Source of the DNA: Rhodospirillales bacterium
GTDB lineage: Bacteria > Pseudomonadota > Alphaproteobacteria > Acetobacterales > Acetobacteraceae
Length of the DNA stretch: 47,834 nucleotides
Direction: 5' to 3'
Assembly (NCBI GenBank): GCA_025351925.1
Contig: JANXVC010000221.1
Location: 1-47,834, forward strand
In this document: positions 25,387 through 33,501 of the stretch, in pieces
Layout of the letters: each line of letters begins with the position of its first letter
Numbering within the stretch: position 1 is the first letter of the stretch
Position numbers and translations under genes: made by a program
The notes under the pieces: model-generated
Databases searched by the model: none
Told to the model about the DNA's origin: nothing
Seen by the model: only the letters and a program-made list of their open reading frames with translations

Positions 25387-25965
25387 TCAGCTAGTGCGGC
25401 GCTTGCCGAACAGCTCCAGCCGCAGCGAGATCAGGTCGAAACCAAGCTGCTCGGCGATCGAGCGGATCAGCTTCTCGTGCTCGGCATTCTTGAACTCCAG
25501 CACATGGCCGGTCTCGACGTCGATCAGGTGGTGATGCTGGCCGTGATCGGTCGGCTCATAGCGCGAGCGCCCGTTGCCGAAGTCGCGGCGGTGCAGGATG
25601 CCCTTTTCCTCGAACAGCCGCACGGTGCGATACACCGTGGCGATCGAGATATGGGCGTCGAGCTGGACGGCGCGGCGATACAACTCCTCGACGTCCGGGT
25701 GGTCCTCGGCCTCGGACAGCACGCGGGCGATGACCCGGCGCTGCCCGGTCATCTTCAGCCCGTGCTGCACGCATAGCCGCTCGATGCTCTGTCCCGCACG
25801 GTCGAACTGCGGCGCCGCCGTCTTCGCCGGACGCGCGGCGGCGGCCTTTGGCCTGACGCCGCCCTGCCGTGCCAGATCGCTCAATCGAACACTCCGATCT
25901 CCGGCGCCCGGAGGGTCCAGGCGCCGAGCCTTCTTTGCGCCCGGGCGGCTGTTGGCGTCAAACAC
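25387..25965 (-). CDS. fur: Fur family ferric uptake regulator
   Basis: It represses iron-uptake genes when Fe2+ is bound. The core 'LKMTGQRRVIARVLSEAEDH' then 'ISIATVYRTVRLFEEKGIL' is the winged-helix DNA-binding domain; 'DHGQHHHLIDVETG' holds regulatory metal ligands. The chosen GTG at 25965 has AGGGAG seven bases upstream and overlaps the iron-permease stop by eight bases (192 residues, with a basic disordered N-terminus). TTG 25884, also after a GGAG, gives a more standard 165 residues. It is the last gene of the cupredoxin-permease-fur unit, so it probably regulates its own operon. A manganese-responsive (Mur) role is possible in alphaproteobacteria. Confidence 0.85.
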   Translation of the reverse strand: MFDANSRPGAKKARRLDPPGAGDRSVRLSDLARQGGVRPKAAAARPAKTAAPQFDRAGQSIERLCVQHGLKMTGQRRVIARVLSEAEDHPDVEELYRRAVQLDAHISIATVYRTVRLFEEKGILHRRDFGNGRSRYEPTDHGQHHHLIDVETGHVLEFKNAEHEKLIRSIAEQLGFDLISLRLELFGKRRTS

Positions 25966-26815
25966 GATGTGGCTCCCTAGCGCGTTGTGGCGCAGTGGTG
26001 ACCGGCTGCGATCCAGCGGGATGCGAAGCGGCCCGGCCGGCCACCAGCAACGCCGCCAACGTCGCGCCATACACCGCAAGTTGCAACCCCGCCGGACGGT
26101 CGGTGTAGCCAACCAAGGCGTGCAGCGCGCGGCCGATGATGCTCTTTTGATCCAGCACGGCCGAGCTATCCCAGATCTGGGCGCCCCAGGCCGGCAGCAG
26201 GTCGGCCTGGATCAGGAACCCCGCCGCCTGCGCCGCCATGCCCGCCGCCAGCAACGACAGCATGATATTGGTGACGCGGAACAGCTGCCGGGTTGGGATG
26301 CTGACGAGCCCGCGATACAGCAGGGCCGCGACCGCGCCGCCGCCCAGCAGGCCCAAGACACCGCCACTCAGCAGTGCTAACCCGCCATCGCCGCCGACCG
26401 TGAGGCCATACAGGAACAGCGCGACCTCCGACCCCTCCCGCAGCACCGCGACGCCGACCACGACCGCGAGCGCCATCAAAGTGCGGCTGCCGTCCGACAC
26501 GCCGCGGCCGAGCGCCTTCATCTCGCCAGCCATCTCCCGCCCGTGCCGCGCCATCCAGACGTTGTGCCAGCCCAGCATGACGGCGGCGATCAGCAGGATG
26601 CCGGCATTGAACACCTCCTGTCCGGAGCCCTGCATCGCGTCGCCGATCGCGCCGGCGAACGCCGCGACCAGGCAAGCGCCCAACAGGCCGCCCAGCACGC
26701 CGCCCGCCACCCATCCGGCCCGCCCGGCCACGCCGCGGGTGGCGCTGAGCACGATGCCGAGGATCAGCCCCGCCTCGAACACTTCGCGGAATACGATCAG
26801 CGCGCTTGCCAGCAT
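25958..26815 (-). CDS. FTR1 family iron permease (EfeU-like)
   Basis: An inner-membrane iron importer of 285 residues with seven segments. Both diagnostic REXXE iron-binding motifs are present: REVFE (residues 10-14) in the first helix and REGSE (126-130) in the fourth. The permease starts four bases after the cupredoxin stop and runs into fur. It lacks the fused domains of some EfeU proteins. Family members import ferrous iron after oxidation, or ferric iron, often with a P19-type cupredoxin partner. EfeO/EfeB genes are absent. Confidence 0.92.
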   Translation of the reverse strand: MLASALIVFREVFEAGLILGIVLSATRGVAGRAGWVAGGVLGGLLGACLVAAFAGAIGDAMQGSGQEVFNAGILLIAAVMLGWHNVWMARHGREMAGEMKALGRGVSDGSRTLMALAVVVGVAVLREGSEVALFLYGLTVGGDGGLALLSGGVLGLLGGGAVAALLYRGLVSIPTRQLFRVTNIMLSLLAAGMAAQAAGFLIQADLLPAWGAQIWDSSAVLDQKSIIGRALHALVGYTDRPAGLQLAVYGATLAALLVAGRAASHPAGSQPVTTAPQRAREPHRV

Positions 26816-26819
26816 GGCC

Positions 26820-27164
26820 CTATTCTCCGGCTGCGATCAGCACGCCGCGCGCCTGATCCTGGTGGAACTCGTCGGCGAATGGATAGTGCCCCGCGGTCAG
26901 CGGTCCAACCCGGATTGAGGCCTCGCGCCCGGCGGAGATGATTTTCTCGGCGCCGAGCTCGTGGCTTTCGAACTCGGCAGGGGTGTCGTCGGCGTTATGC
27001 ACGATTAAAATCAGGCGCTTGCCGGCCGGCACAGCGAGCTCGGCCGGGTCGAAGGTATGGTTCTTAATTGTCAGGCGGAACGTCACGGGATCGTCGGCCC
27101 GGACCGGGACGGACATTGCCATCAAGGTGGCGAGAGCGGTGACGCCCGTCAGATAGACCCGCAT
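26820..27164 (-). CDS. Periplasmic cupredoxin-domain protein (iron-uptake partner)
   Basis: A 114-residue exported protein. The signal peptide is 'MRVYLTGVTALATLMAMSVPVRA' with cleavage after RADD. The mature domain is a single cupredoxin fold: 'FRLTIKNHTFDPAELAVPAG', 'ESHELGAEKII', and 'GHYPFADEFHQDQARGVLI'. The standard copper Cys is missing; His and Met/Glu positions suggest a P19/EfeO-N-type iron or copper site. ATG 27164 has AGGAAG six bases upstream; the longer open frame is not supported. It is the first gene of the cupredoxin-FTR1-fur unit and probably delivers iron to the permease. Confidence 0.88.
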   Translation of the reverse strand: MRVYLTGVTALATLMAMSVPVRADDPVTFRLTIKNHTFDPAELAVPAGKRLILIVHNADDTPAEFESHELGAEKIISAGREASIRVGPLTAGHYPFADEFHQDQARGVLIAAGE

Positions 27165-27193
27165 GGAACGCTTCCTGAAGTTGTTGCAACCGA

Positions 27194-27210
27194 CTCTCAT
27201 TTGCATTATC
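27194..27210. promoter_or_regulatory. Putative Fur box in the divergent iron promoter
   Basis: Read on the minus strand this is GATAATGCAAATGAGAG, which resembles Fur-box sequences (GATAATGATAATCATTATC). It lies 30 bases before the cupredoxin start and 42 before the divergent periplasmic-protein start, so one Fur dimer could control both arms. The match is good but not perfect; binding is inferred. Confidence 0.55.
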
Positions 27211-27251
27211 TCCCTCCCAGATGCAAGTGGTTTGCAATTGGAGGGCATGTG

Positions 27252-28115
27252 ATGCGGCAGCGGAGGACAGCAATGTGGGGCGGCCTGGCGGTCGTGGCAG
27301 CTGGTACCTGGCTCGCGGCAACGCAGCCGACTGGCGCCGCGCCAGCCCTGCGCCCCGAGTTCACCGCCGCGATCTGCAACGCGCATCCGCCCCGCCTGAC
27401 GCATGCCTATGCTCGCGGGATCGCATTCGTGGCGCCTGGCACCGTCACTGCGGTTGCCGATACCGCCATCAGCAGCGAGGATCATGCCGAGCTGCTGTTC
27501 AAGATGGGCCTGCTGGAGGGCCATCTGATGGTCGGGCGCGAGCTGATCGACGCCAACCAGACCCAGCTGGCGCTGCCGCATTTCGGCCATCCGATCCGCG
27601 AGCTGTACGACGACATCTCCGGCGAGCTGCAGCGCCGCGGCGTCACCGGCTTCGACGGCGAGCTGATCGCGCTCGAGGCCTTGGCCGCCGGCAAGCCGAC
27701 CGACCCGGCGACATCAGCGCAGTACGACAAGGTGATCCGCATCATCGCCGCGGTGCGCGCCACTGTGCCAGCGGGACTGCTGGACAATGAGCGCTTCATG
27801 CTCGGCGTGCTGGGGGAGATCGCGACGATTTCGTCCGAAGACTACAGCGAGTCGATCGAGGGTGGGCGGATCGAGAAGCCGGTCGAGTATCACGATAGCC
27901 GCGGCTACTTGGAATACGCCGACAAGGAACTGCGGCGCCTGGAGGGGCGGCCTGACCTGCGCGGTTCGCCGGGCCTGGTGCTGGCGCGCGCGAAGCTTAC
28001 GGAGCTGCGCGCCATCACCGGGATGCTGCTTCCACCGGAGCGCCCGCTGCTGTCGGTCGCCGCCTACAAGGCGATCGTCGCACAGTTCAAGCAGGCGGCC
28101 GCACTCCGCGCCTGA
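27252..28115 (+). CDS. Periplasmic helical protein of unknown function, iron-locus partner
   Basis: A 287-residue exported protein with a signal peptide (TAMWGGLAVVAAGTWLAATQ, cleavage near residue 30). The mature chain is mostly helical and rich in acidic and His residues, including 'SSEDHAELLFKMGLLEGHLM', 'GRELIDANQTQLALPHFGHP' and 'SESIEGGRIEKPVEYHDSRG'. Several His and Glu residues repeat in helix-like spacing, which could bind metal, but no M75/EfeO HxxE signature was identified. GGAGG lies seven bases before ATG 27252. It is divergent from the cupredoxin across a putative Fur box, which suggests a role in iron handling. Family not recognised. Confidence 0.75.
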   Translation: MRQRRTAMWGGLAVVAAGTWLAATQPTGAAPALRPEFTAAICNAHPPRLTHAYARGIAFVAPGTVTAVADTAISSEDHAELLFKMGLLEGHLMVGRELIDANQTQLALPHFGHPIRELYDDISGELQRRGVTGFDGELIALEALAAGKPTDPATSAQYDKVIRIIAAVRATVPAGLLDNERFMLGVLGEIATISSEDYSESIEGGRIEKPVEYHDSRGYLEYADKELRRLEGRPDLRGSPGLVLARAKLTELRAITGMLLPPERPLLSVAAYKAIVAQFKQAAALRA

Positions 28116-28147
28116 TCGGGTCGCGTCTGTCTTGAGGGTCTGATCAA

Positions 28148-28717
28148 TTGCACGGCGTCTATTCCGATACGGCCCTGGTGCTGCCCAGCGACTGGCTGGT
28201 CTGGCTGGCCACCAGCTCTGTCCGTCTGGCGGTCTATCGGCTGCAGGGCTGGCACGGGCCGCTCCGGCTGCTGCACGTCGGCGGCACCGCCGCGTTCTTC
28301 GGTGCGATCGTGCTGCTGGATCTACGGCTTTTGGGCCTGCTGGGCCGCGACATCGCCCTCGACGCGCTGGCGCGGGTCGTGCTGCCGATCACCCATGCGA
28401 GCTTTGCCGTTACCATGCTGTCCGGTGTCCTGCTGTTCCTCTACGACCCGATCCAGACCGGCAGCCATAGCTGGTTCCTGCCCAAGCTGGTCCTGCTTGG
28501 CGCCGCCATGGCCAACGCGGCGGCGTTCAGCGTGCCTCGGCGCATCGGCCTGAGGCGCATCGGCGGCGGGACACTGACCCGGCATGCGCGGCTAGCCGGC
28601 GCCCTGTCGCTGATCCTGTGGACCGGCGTGATTGCCAGCGCGACCGCCAACCACGAGGAGCGGCCATTGTTGCGCGGACGCAGCATTAGCCGGCCCTCAC
28701 TGCAGACGCTGGAATAA
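28148..28717 (+). CDS. Integral membrane protein, DUF6644-like
   Basis: A 189-residue protein with four to five membrane segments, containing 'LHVGGTAAFFGAIVLLDLRLLGLLGR' and 'VLPITHASFAVTMLSGVLLFL', a pattern seen in DUF6644 proteins. His residues in three helices (LLHVGG, ITHASF, NHEERP) could bind heme or metal. The start is TTG 28148 after GAGGG. It follows the periplasmic protein by 32 bases and probably shares its transcript, so it may be part of the same iron-linked unit. Function unknown. Confidence 0.7.
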   Translation: MHGVYSDTALVLPSDWLVWLATSSVRLAVYRLQGWHGPLRLLHVGGTAAFFGAIVLLDLRLLGLLGRDIALDALARVVLPITHASFAVTMLSGVLLFLYDPIQTGSHSWFLPKLVLLGAAMANAAAFSVPRRIGLRRIGGGTLTRHARLAGALSLILWTGVIASATANHEERPLLRGRSISRPSLQTLE

Positions 28718-28789
28718 AATCCGCCAACAGGGGTTAACAGCCAAGCCTATTGGAATCATGGTGTCGGCGACCGTGTTGCCGGAGTCTGC

Positions 28790-30652
28790 GTGCCGACTCG
28801 ACCGCTTCGCACCCATCAGGCCCATGTGGCCGCCATCGTCCAGGCCATCGCCGTCGGTGAGGCCGCCGAGGTCGCGGACATTCTCGCCGCCGTCACCCCC
28901 GGTGGCGGCAAGAGCCTGCTGCCGGTCATCGCCGCCGCCGTGCTGATCGGCGCTGGGGTCGTGGACCGCATCTGCTGGGTGGTGCCGCGCGACAGCCTGC
29001 GCCTGCAGGCCGAGGAGGCCTTCGCCGACCCGGCCTGGCGCACCACCCTGAGCCATGCCTTGTCGGTGCGTGCCGCCGGCAACAATCCGGACCCATGCCG
29101 CGGCCTGGCCGGCTATGTCACGACATACCAAGGCATCGCCGCCGCCCCGGACCTGCATCTGGCCGAGTTCCGCCGTCACCGTTATCTGCTGATCGTTGAC
29201 GAGGTGCATCATTTACCGGCCCTGTCCGACATGACGCCTGAGCCGCTGGTGGATGGCGCCGCCGACGAGGCCTCCGGCTGGAGCCGTGCGCTGCAGCCCT
29301 TGCTGGAGACGGCGCGGCTGCGGCTGCTACTATCTGGGACGCTGGAGCGCGCGGATGGGCGCGGCATCCTATGGCTGCCGTATCGCCCCGGGCAGCGGGC
29401 GGCGACGCGGGAGGTGGATATGCTGGCGCCGGGCTGGGCCGTGGTGGGCTACAGCCGCGCCCAGGCGCTGGCTGAGCGCGCCGTGCTGCCGGTGACCTTT
29501 GGCGCGCTGGACGGCGAGGCGCGCTGGCTCGACCCCGAGATCAAGCAGGCGGACGGCTCGCCGGCGGAGGTCGGGCCGCACCGGCTGTTCGGTCACTGGC
29601 CGACCGAGACCACGCGGCCGGCGCTGTTCACCGCGCTGCGCACCGGCTTTGCCGACGAGCTGCTGCGCCAGGCGTTCGACGCGACGCGCCGGCTGCGGGC
29701 CAGCCGCCGTTCGGAGCGCGGGGAGGGGCGGGGCCTCGGCAAGCTGCTGGTCGTCGCCCCGGACCAGGCCTCGGCCCGGCGCTACCAGGAGGTCGTGCGT
29801 GCTTGGCTGCCGCGCGCCCAGCACGACACCGTGCGGCTGGCCACCAGCGACGAGCGCGATGCGCGGGAGACGCTGGCGAGCTTCCGCCTGCGGGCGGAGC
29901 CGACGATCCTGGTGACGGTGGCGATGGCCTATGAGGGCCTGGATGCGCCGGAGGTTGCCGTCGTCGCGGCCTTGACCCATATCCGCAGCCGGCCGTGGCT
30001 GGAGCAGATGGTCGCACGCGCCACCCGCGTCGATCCGCACGCCGGCCCGTATGCGATGCAGCGCGCGCTGGTGTTCCACCCGGACGATCCGCTGTTTGCC
30101 CGCTTCCGCCACCGGATCGAGACCGAGCAGGGCACCCTGGCGCGGACGCCCATCCCGAAACGCCAGGGGCGGCTGCCGTTCTGGCTGCAGGGCCGGTTGG
30201 ATAAGACGGACCCGGCAAAGGGCATCGTCCCGCTCAGCAGCAATGCACTGGCCCTGCGCTACGCCGTGCTCAAGCCCGGGCCCGATTTCGTCGCCGGCGC
30301 ACCTGCCGCGCAAAGCGAATTGATGGAGCTGCCGAGCGTTGCCGAGCGCCGCCTGCGCCGCCGCGTCGGCGAGATGGTGGCGGCGCAGGCAGTTGAGGAT
30401 GAGGGTGCGCTGCATCAGGGGCGCGGCCAAGGCGGCTATCACCGCTACAACGCCGTGCTGAAACGCGTGCTGGGCAAAAGTCGGGCGGCGATGACGCTGC
30501 AGGAGCTGGAGGCCGCGGTCGGCTGGCTCGAGCGCAATCGGTTGTACGACAGCCTGCATGTGTTGGAGGGTGACGCGCGCTATGCCTGGACGGCTCGGCA
30601 GCGTGGCGAATGGACCCCGCCGGTCGGCCGTCCTCCTTCCCGGCGGGATTGA
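28790..30652 (+). CDS. Orphan superfamily 2 DEAD/DEAH helicase
   Basis: A 620-residue ATP-dependent nucleic-acid helicase. Motif I is 'TPGGGKS' (residues 36-42), motif II 'DEVHH' (from Asp137), motif III 'LLLSGTLERA', and motif VI 'QMVARATRV' in the second RecA domain. The C-terminal about 200 residues contain 'GGYHRYNAVLKRVLGKSRAA' and may form an accessory domain. GTG 28790 is the start, with GGAG five bases upstream. It resembles helicases of phage, plasmid or defence loci, but no nuclease, methylase or other partner is beside it. The role could be repair, restriction-like or housekeeping; none is shown. Confidence 0.85.
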   Translation: MPTRPLRTHQAHVAAIVQAIAVGEAAEVADILAAVTPGGGKSLLPVIAAAVLIGAGVVDRICWVVPRDSLRLQAEEAFADPAWRTTLSHALSVRAAGNNPDPCRGLAGYVTTYQGIAAAPDLHLAEFRRHRYLLIVDEVHHLPALSDMTPEPLVDGAADEASGWSRALQPLLETARLRLLLSGTLERADGRGILWLPYRPGQRAATREVDMLAPGWAVVGYSRAQALAERAVLPVTFGALDGEARWLDPEIKQADGSPAEVGPHRLFGHWPTETTRPALFTALRTGFADELLRQAFDATRRLRASRRSERGEGRGLGKLLVVAPDQASARRYQEVVRAWLPRAQHDTVRLATSDERDARETLASFRLRAEPTILVTVAMAYEGLDAPEVAVVAALTHIRSRPWLEQMVARATRVDPHAGPYAMQRALVFHPDDPLFARFRHRIETEQGTLARTPIPKRQGRLPFWLQGRLDKTDPAKGIVPLSSNALALRYAVLKPGPDFVAGAPAAQSELMELPSVAERRLRRRVGEMVAAQAVEDEGALHQGRGQGGYHRYNAVLKRVLGKSRAAMTLQELEAAVGWLERNRLYDSLHVLEGDARYAWTARQRGEWTPPVGRPPSRRD

Positions 30653-30739
30653 GACCTATTAACGCGCCTGTGATGCGGTGCAACAATTTCAAACGCAATC
30701 AGGGTTGCATTCCGACCTGCCCCAGCCAATGTGTCGGTC

Positions 30740-30820
30740 GCAGCACAATGGTTCGCCACTGTGTTTGCAGGACGTTTCCTCCCTAAACTTGGCGGTGCCT
30801 TCGGGCGCCGCCTTTTTTTT
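30740..30820 (+). ncRNA. Probable trans-acting small RNA, alpha-r8 (MmgR)-like
   Basis: The layout matches the alphaproteobacterial alpha-r8 sRNA family. A 5' hairpin at 30740-30768 pairs GCA-CACA-TGG with CCA-TGTG-TGC around a TTCG tetraloop. A single-stranded stretch follows, containing TTTCCTCCCT (30775-30784), the 10-mer that is fully conserved in that family. A strong terminator hairpin with eight Ts ends it. The C-rich 10-mer can pair with Shine-Dalgarno regions. The predicted length is about 80 nt. No promoter was clearly seen. The family's founding member in Sinorhizobium limits PHB granule formation; a PHA depolymerase gene lies 615 bases downstream on the other strand. Confidence 0.75.
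30791..30820 (+). terminator. Rho-independent terminator
   Basis: GGCGGTGCC-TTCG-GGCGCCGCC forms a 9-bp stem with one wobble or mismatched pair and a UUCG tetraloop, followed by eight Ts (30813-30820). It is the clearest terminator in the window and is the 3' end of the predicted sRNA. It begins 138 bases after the helicase stop. Confidence 0.92.
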
Positions 30821-30845
30821 GCAAAATCGCATGGTAAATCGTAAT

Positions 30846-31451
30846 ATGAAGAATTTCCTTCTCGCGTCGATCTTGGCGATTGGGCTCCTGCCTGCTGCCG
30901 TTTCTGCAGCCGATGCGCCGCCGCCGTGCCCGCCCGCCTTCGGTGTCGTGGACCGTAGCGTCGGGGCAACCGCCATCTATTTGGGCGCCAATCCTGCCGA
31001 TCATGAGCTATGCCGCATGAAGCGCGGTAATGACGTCGAAGAGTTCTACTTCGGTACGTGGAACAAGGTCTGGCCGGGCGCCGATGCGGCGCATCAGGCG
31101 CTCAAGCAGGTGTATGCCGGTCCGCCCGGAACATCCGTGACATTCGACGTGTCAGCCGGGCCTGGCCTGCAGTGGCACGATACGATCCGTAATGGCGGGA
31201 CCGAAGACCTCAATGTGCTGGGCCAAACATTCCACACGATGCGAGTCGTCCATGAACGCGAGGGCTTCGACGGCAATAGCTACCACTCGATCATCACGTC
31301 ATGGAAAGACGTCATAACCGGGATGAGCATCTATCAAAACTATCAGCACATCAGTGGACATCCGGAGCCTGGGACGTCCTGGGATCCGGTGTCGATCACT
31401 GGTGGAAGAAACCTAAGTTTTACGGCAGATCCGCTTAACTTGCGGCGATGA
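30846..31451 (+). CDS. Secreted protein of unknown function
   Basis: A 201-residue protein with a clear signal peptide (MKNFLLASILAIGLLPAAVSA, cleavage before ADAPPP). The mature domain has 'VEEFYFGTWNKVWPGADAAH', 'TFDVSAGPGLQWHDTIRNGG' and 'VVHEREGFDGNSYHSIITSW'; two early cysteines could form a disulfide. ATG 30831 would add five residues before the signal. There is no strong ribosome-binding site. It starts 26 bases after the sRNA terminator and ends inside the phaZ stop region, overlapping it by 17 bases. The sequence is less GC-rich than its neighbours. Family not recognised. Confidence 0.75.
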   Translation: MKNFLLASILAIGLLPAAVSAADAPPPCPPAFGVVDRSVGATAIYLGANPADHELCRMKRGNDVEEFYFGTWNKVWPGADAAHQALKQVYAGPPGTSVTFDVSAGPGLQWHDTIRNGGTEDLNVLGQTFHTMRVVHEREGFDGNSYHSIITSWKDVITGMSIYQNYQHISGHPEPGTSWDPVSITGGRNLSFTADPLNLRR

Positions 31452-32643
31452 AGCTTGCGATGCGCGGCAGGATCTCCGTGCGCCACTTCCTGCCGTTGAA
31501 GATGCCGTAATGGCCGACGCCGGGCTGCAGGTACTGCACCCGGCGCTCCAGCGGGATGCCGCTGCACAGGGTCTGCGCCGCGATCGTCTGGCCCGGCGCG
31601 GAGATGTCGTCCAGTTCGCCCTCGACGGTCATCAGGGCCGTCCGCTCGATTGCCGACGGCACTACCCGCTCGCCGCGCACCATCATGCGGCCATCGGCGA
31701 GGTCGTGCTTCTGAAAAAATGTTTCAACGGTCTGCAGGTAGTAGCTCGCGGGCACGTCCATGACGGCGAGGTACTCGTCGTAGAACCGGCGATGGGCGGC
31801 CGCACTATCTTCGTCGCCCTGGACCAAGTGGTCGAACATGCGGCGATGCGCCTCGATATGGCGATCCGGGTTCATCGAGATGAATGCGGCGAGCTGCAGA
31901 AAGCCCGGATAGACCTTGCGGAATGCGCCGAGGTGCCAGGGCGGCACAGTCGTGGTGACGTGGTGCTCAAACCAGTCGATCGAATGTTCCTGGGCGAGCT
32001 TGGTCACGACGGTCGGTGCGGCGCGAGTGTCCACGGGACCGCCCATCAGCGTCATGCTGCGCGGCTGCGCCGGGTCGTTGCGTGCGGCCATGAGCGACAC
32101 GGCCGCGATCACCGCAGGTGCCGGCTGGCAGACGGCGACGACATGCGTGTTGGGGCCGAGGTGCTGCAGGAAGCCGATCACGGTCTCGACATAGCTGCTG
32201 AGATCGAAGTCGCCGTGCAGCAACGGGACGATCTTAGCATCCCGCCAGTCGGTTACGAACACCTCGAATCCGGCGTCAACCATGTCCTGCACCGTACCGC
32301 GCAGCAGGGTCGCGTGGTGGCCGCTCATGGGCGCGACCAGGAGGATGCGCCGACCGATCGCGCCAGGAGCCTGGAAGCGCAACAGCCGGACGAAGGGCTG
32401 ATCCAGCTCGATCGTCTCATGCAGCGGCTCCTCGGCTCCGCGGCTGAGCTTGATGTTCCAGTCCGGCTTGCCGCGCGGGCGCAACACATCATTCGCCACA
32501 TCGGCCCAGGCGACGGCGGCGCGGCTGCCCCAGGTCAGCAAGTCCGGCCCCGGCGCCGACCGCAGTATGGTGCTCGCCGCGCGGGCCCAGGCGCGAGCCG
32601 GCAAAAGAGACGCGGCTGCAGCATCGTGCAAAGCGTAAATCAT
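31435..32643 (-). CDS. phaZ: Intracellular polyhydroxyalkanoate depolymerase
   Basis: It degrades stored poly-3-hydroxybutyrate granules in the cytoplasm. The 402-residue protein begins with the typical 'MIYALHDAAAASLLPARAWA', has the alpha/beta-hydrolase core with the catalytic Cys172 in 'VVAVCQPAPA' (a Cys nucleophile is characteristic of this family), an Asp in 'VEGELDDISAPGQT', and a C-terminal His in 'GVGHYGIFNGRKW'. Length is normal. The start ATG 32643 has only a weak ribosome-binding site. The 5' neighbour, 32 bases upstream, is a small hypothetical gene on the same strand. No phaC or phasin gene is in the window. Confidence 0.92.
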   Translation of the reverse strand: MIYALHDAAAASLLPARAWARAASTILRSAPGPDLLTWGSRAAVAWADVANDVLRPRGKPDWNIKLSRGAEEPLHETIELDQPFVRLLRFQAPGAIGRRILLVAPMSGHHATLLRGTVQDMVDAGFEVFVTDWRDAKIVPLLHGDFDLSSYVETVIGFLQHLGPNTHVVAVCQPAPAVIAAVSLMAARNDPAQPRSMTLMGGPVDTRAAPTVVTKLAQEHSIDWFEHHVTTTVPPWHLGAFRKVYPGFLQLAAFISMNPDRHIEAHRRMFDHLVQGDEDSAAAHRRFYDEYLAVMDVPASYYLQTVETFFQKHDLADGRMMVRGERVVPSAIERTALMTVEGELDDISAPGQTIAAQTLCSGIPLERRVQYLQPGVGHYGIFNGRKWRTEILPRIASFIAAS

Positions 32644-32675
32644 TCAGTGGATGTCTCACATTTAAGGCGAAGAGA

Positions 32676-33107
32676 CTAGTCGTCTCGTCGTCCGATCACC
32701 GGTAATGAAAAAAGCAGGTCGTCTTGTGAAGCCAAAGGTGTTTTTTTACGTGGAACAGCAACGGCGCGGAGACGGAGGAGTTCATCCAGCATCCGGTCCA
32801 TCGTCTGCCAGATTGGTTCCTCTCCAATTCTCTCCTTCATGATTAACCGGTGTGCGGCGAGCGTCACATTCAGCGTGCCGCGAGTCGTCTCAGGCCGGGC
32901 GGAGCGCATCTGAACCAGCGCCTTCTCGACCTCATCCTGCGGCAGCGCCATCACTGCCGCGATGGCGTCCGGCTCGGCGCCAGCCCGGCGCATGCGACGC
33001 GCCTGGCTGACCTGCTTGGCCGAAAGCGCAATCGTAGGTCGCAGCTGCTGCGTTCGGCGGGACATCTCCCCCGACCCGCTGCCCGGCGCCTTGCCCTTAA
33101 ATGCCAT
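32676..33107 (-). CDS. Small basic hypothetical protein with possible helix-turn-helix
   Basis: A 143-residue basic protein with no membrane segments. 'ALSAKQVSQARRMRRAGAEP' followed by 'AIAAVMALPQDEVEKALVQM' reads like a helix-turn-helix. Start is ATG 33107, which lacks a clear ribosome-binding site; ATG 33065 (MSRRTQQ) is an alternative. It is directly upstream of phaZ on the same strand (32-base gap), so it may be co-transcribed with it. A role in granule regulation is only a guess from position. Confidence 0.5.
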   Translation of the reverse strand: MAFKGKAPGSGSGEMSRRTQQLRPTIALSAKQVSQARRMRRAGAEPDAIAAVMALPQDEVEKALVQMRSARPETTRGTLNVTLAAHRLIMKERIGEEPIWQTMDRMLDELLRLRAVAVPRKKTPLASQDDLLFSLPVIGRRDD

Positions 33108-33501
33108 TGAAAGAACCGCAGTCTATGCAGGCCATCATCCGCCTCGCAGGCTGATCCCGCCGCCAACCGGCACACATACAGAAGGCATATAGGATGCCTG
33201 ATCAGGGTTGACGATCGCCTCGTTGCCTTATTGTGTTGCGTGGGTCACACGTTAACATATAACCTTAGCTGTGGGTGTGAGGCAGAATAATCTACTTGTA
33301 GTAGGAAACCAGTTTTGTTTCCTTGATCGGAGCCGACGCTAGACGCGGCGCAATGCGGGCGGATGGCTTTGGTCAATTTTGCGGCATGCCGCGCATTGAT
33401 CGCGGATTGTGGCCGGACCGTGCCGCAACCCGAAGCCCGTCCGGCGGCGTTGCACCAGATAGAGCCTGGCACTAGCCTTGGCGTTCCTGGGAGATATTCC
33501 A
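33108..33501. other. Gene-free divergent region with small hairpins
   Basis: About 390 bases between two divergent genes, AT-richer at 33190-33330. It contains a palindrome CCTGATCAGG (33197-33206), a 7-bp hairpin AGGAAAC-N7-GTTTCCT (33303-33323), and a TTGACG that could be a -35 element (about 33208). Near 33467-33482, TGGCAC-N5-TTGG resembles a sigma-54 element but lacks the GC at -12. No convincing gene was found; promoters for both flanking genes must lie here. Confidence 0.5.

Noticed and set aside
33467-33482. Sigma-54-like element (TGGCAC-N5-TTGG) before the gene at 33502
   Set aside because: The GC at -12 is missing and the start codon is only about 20 bases downstream; too weak to call.
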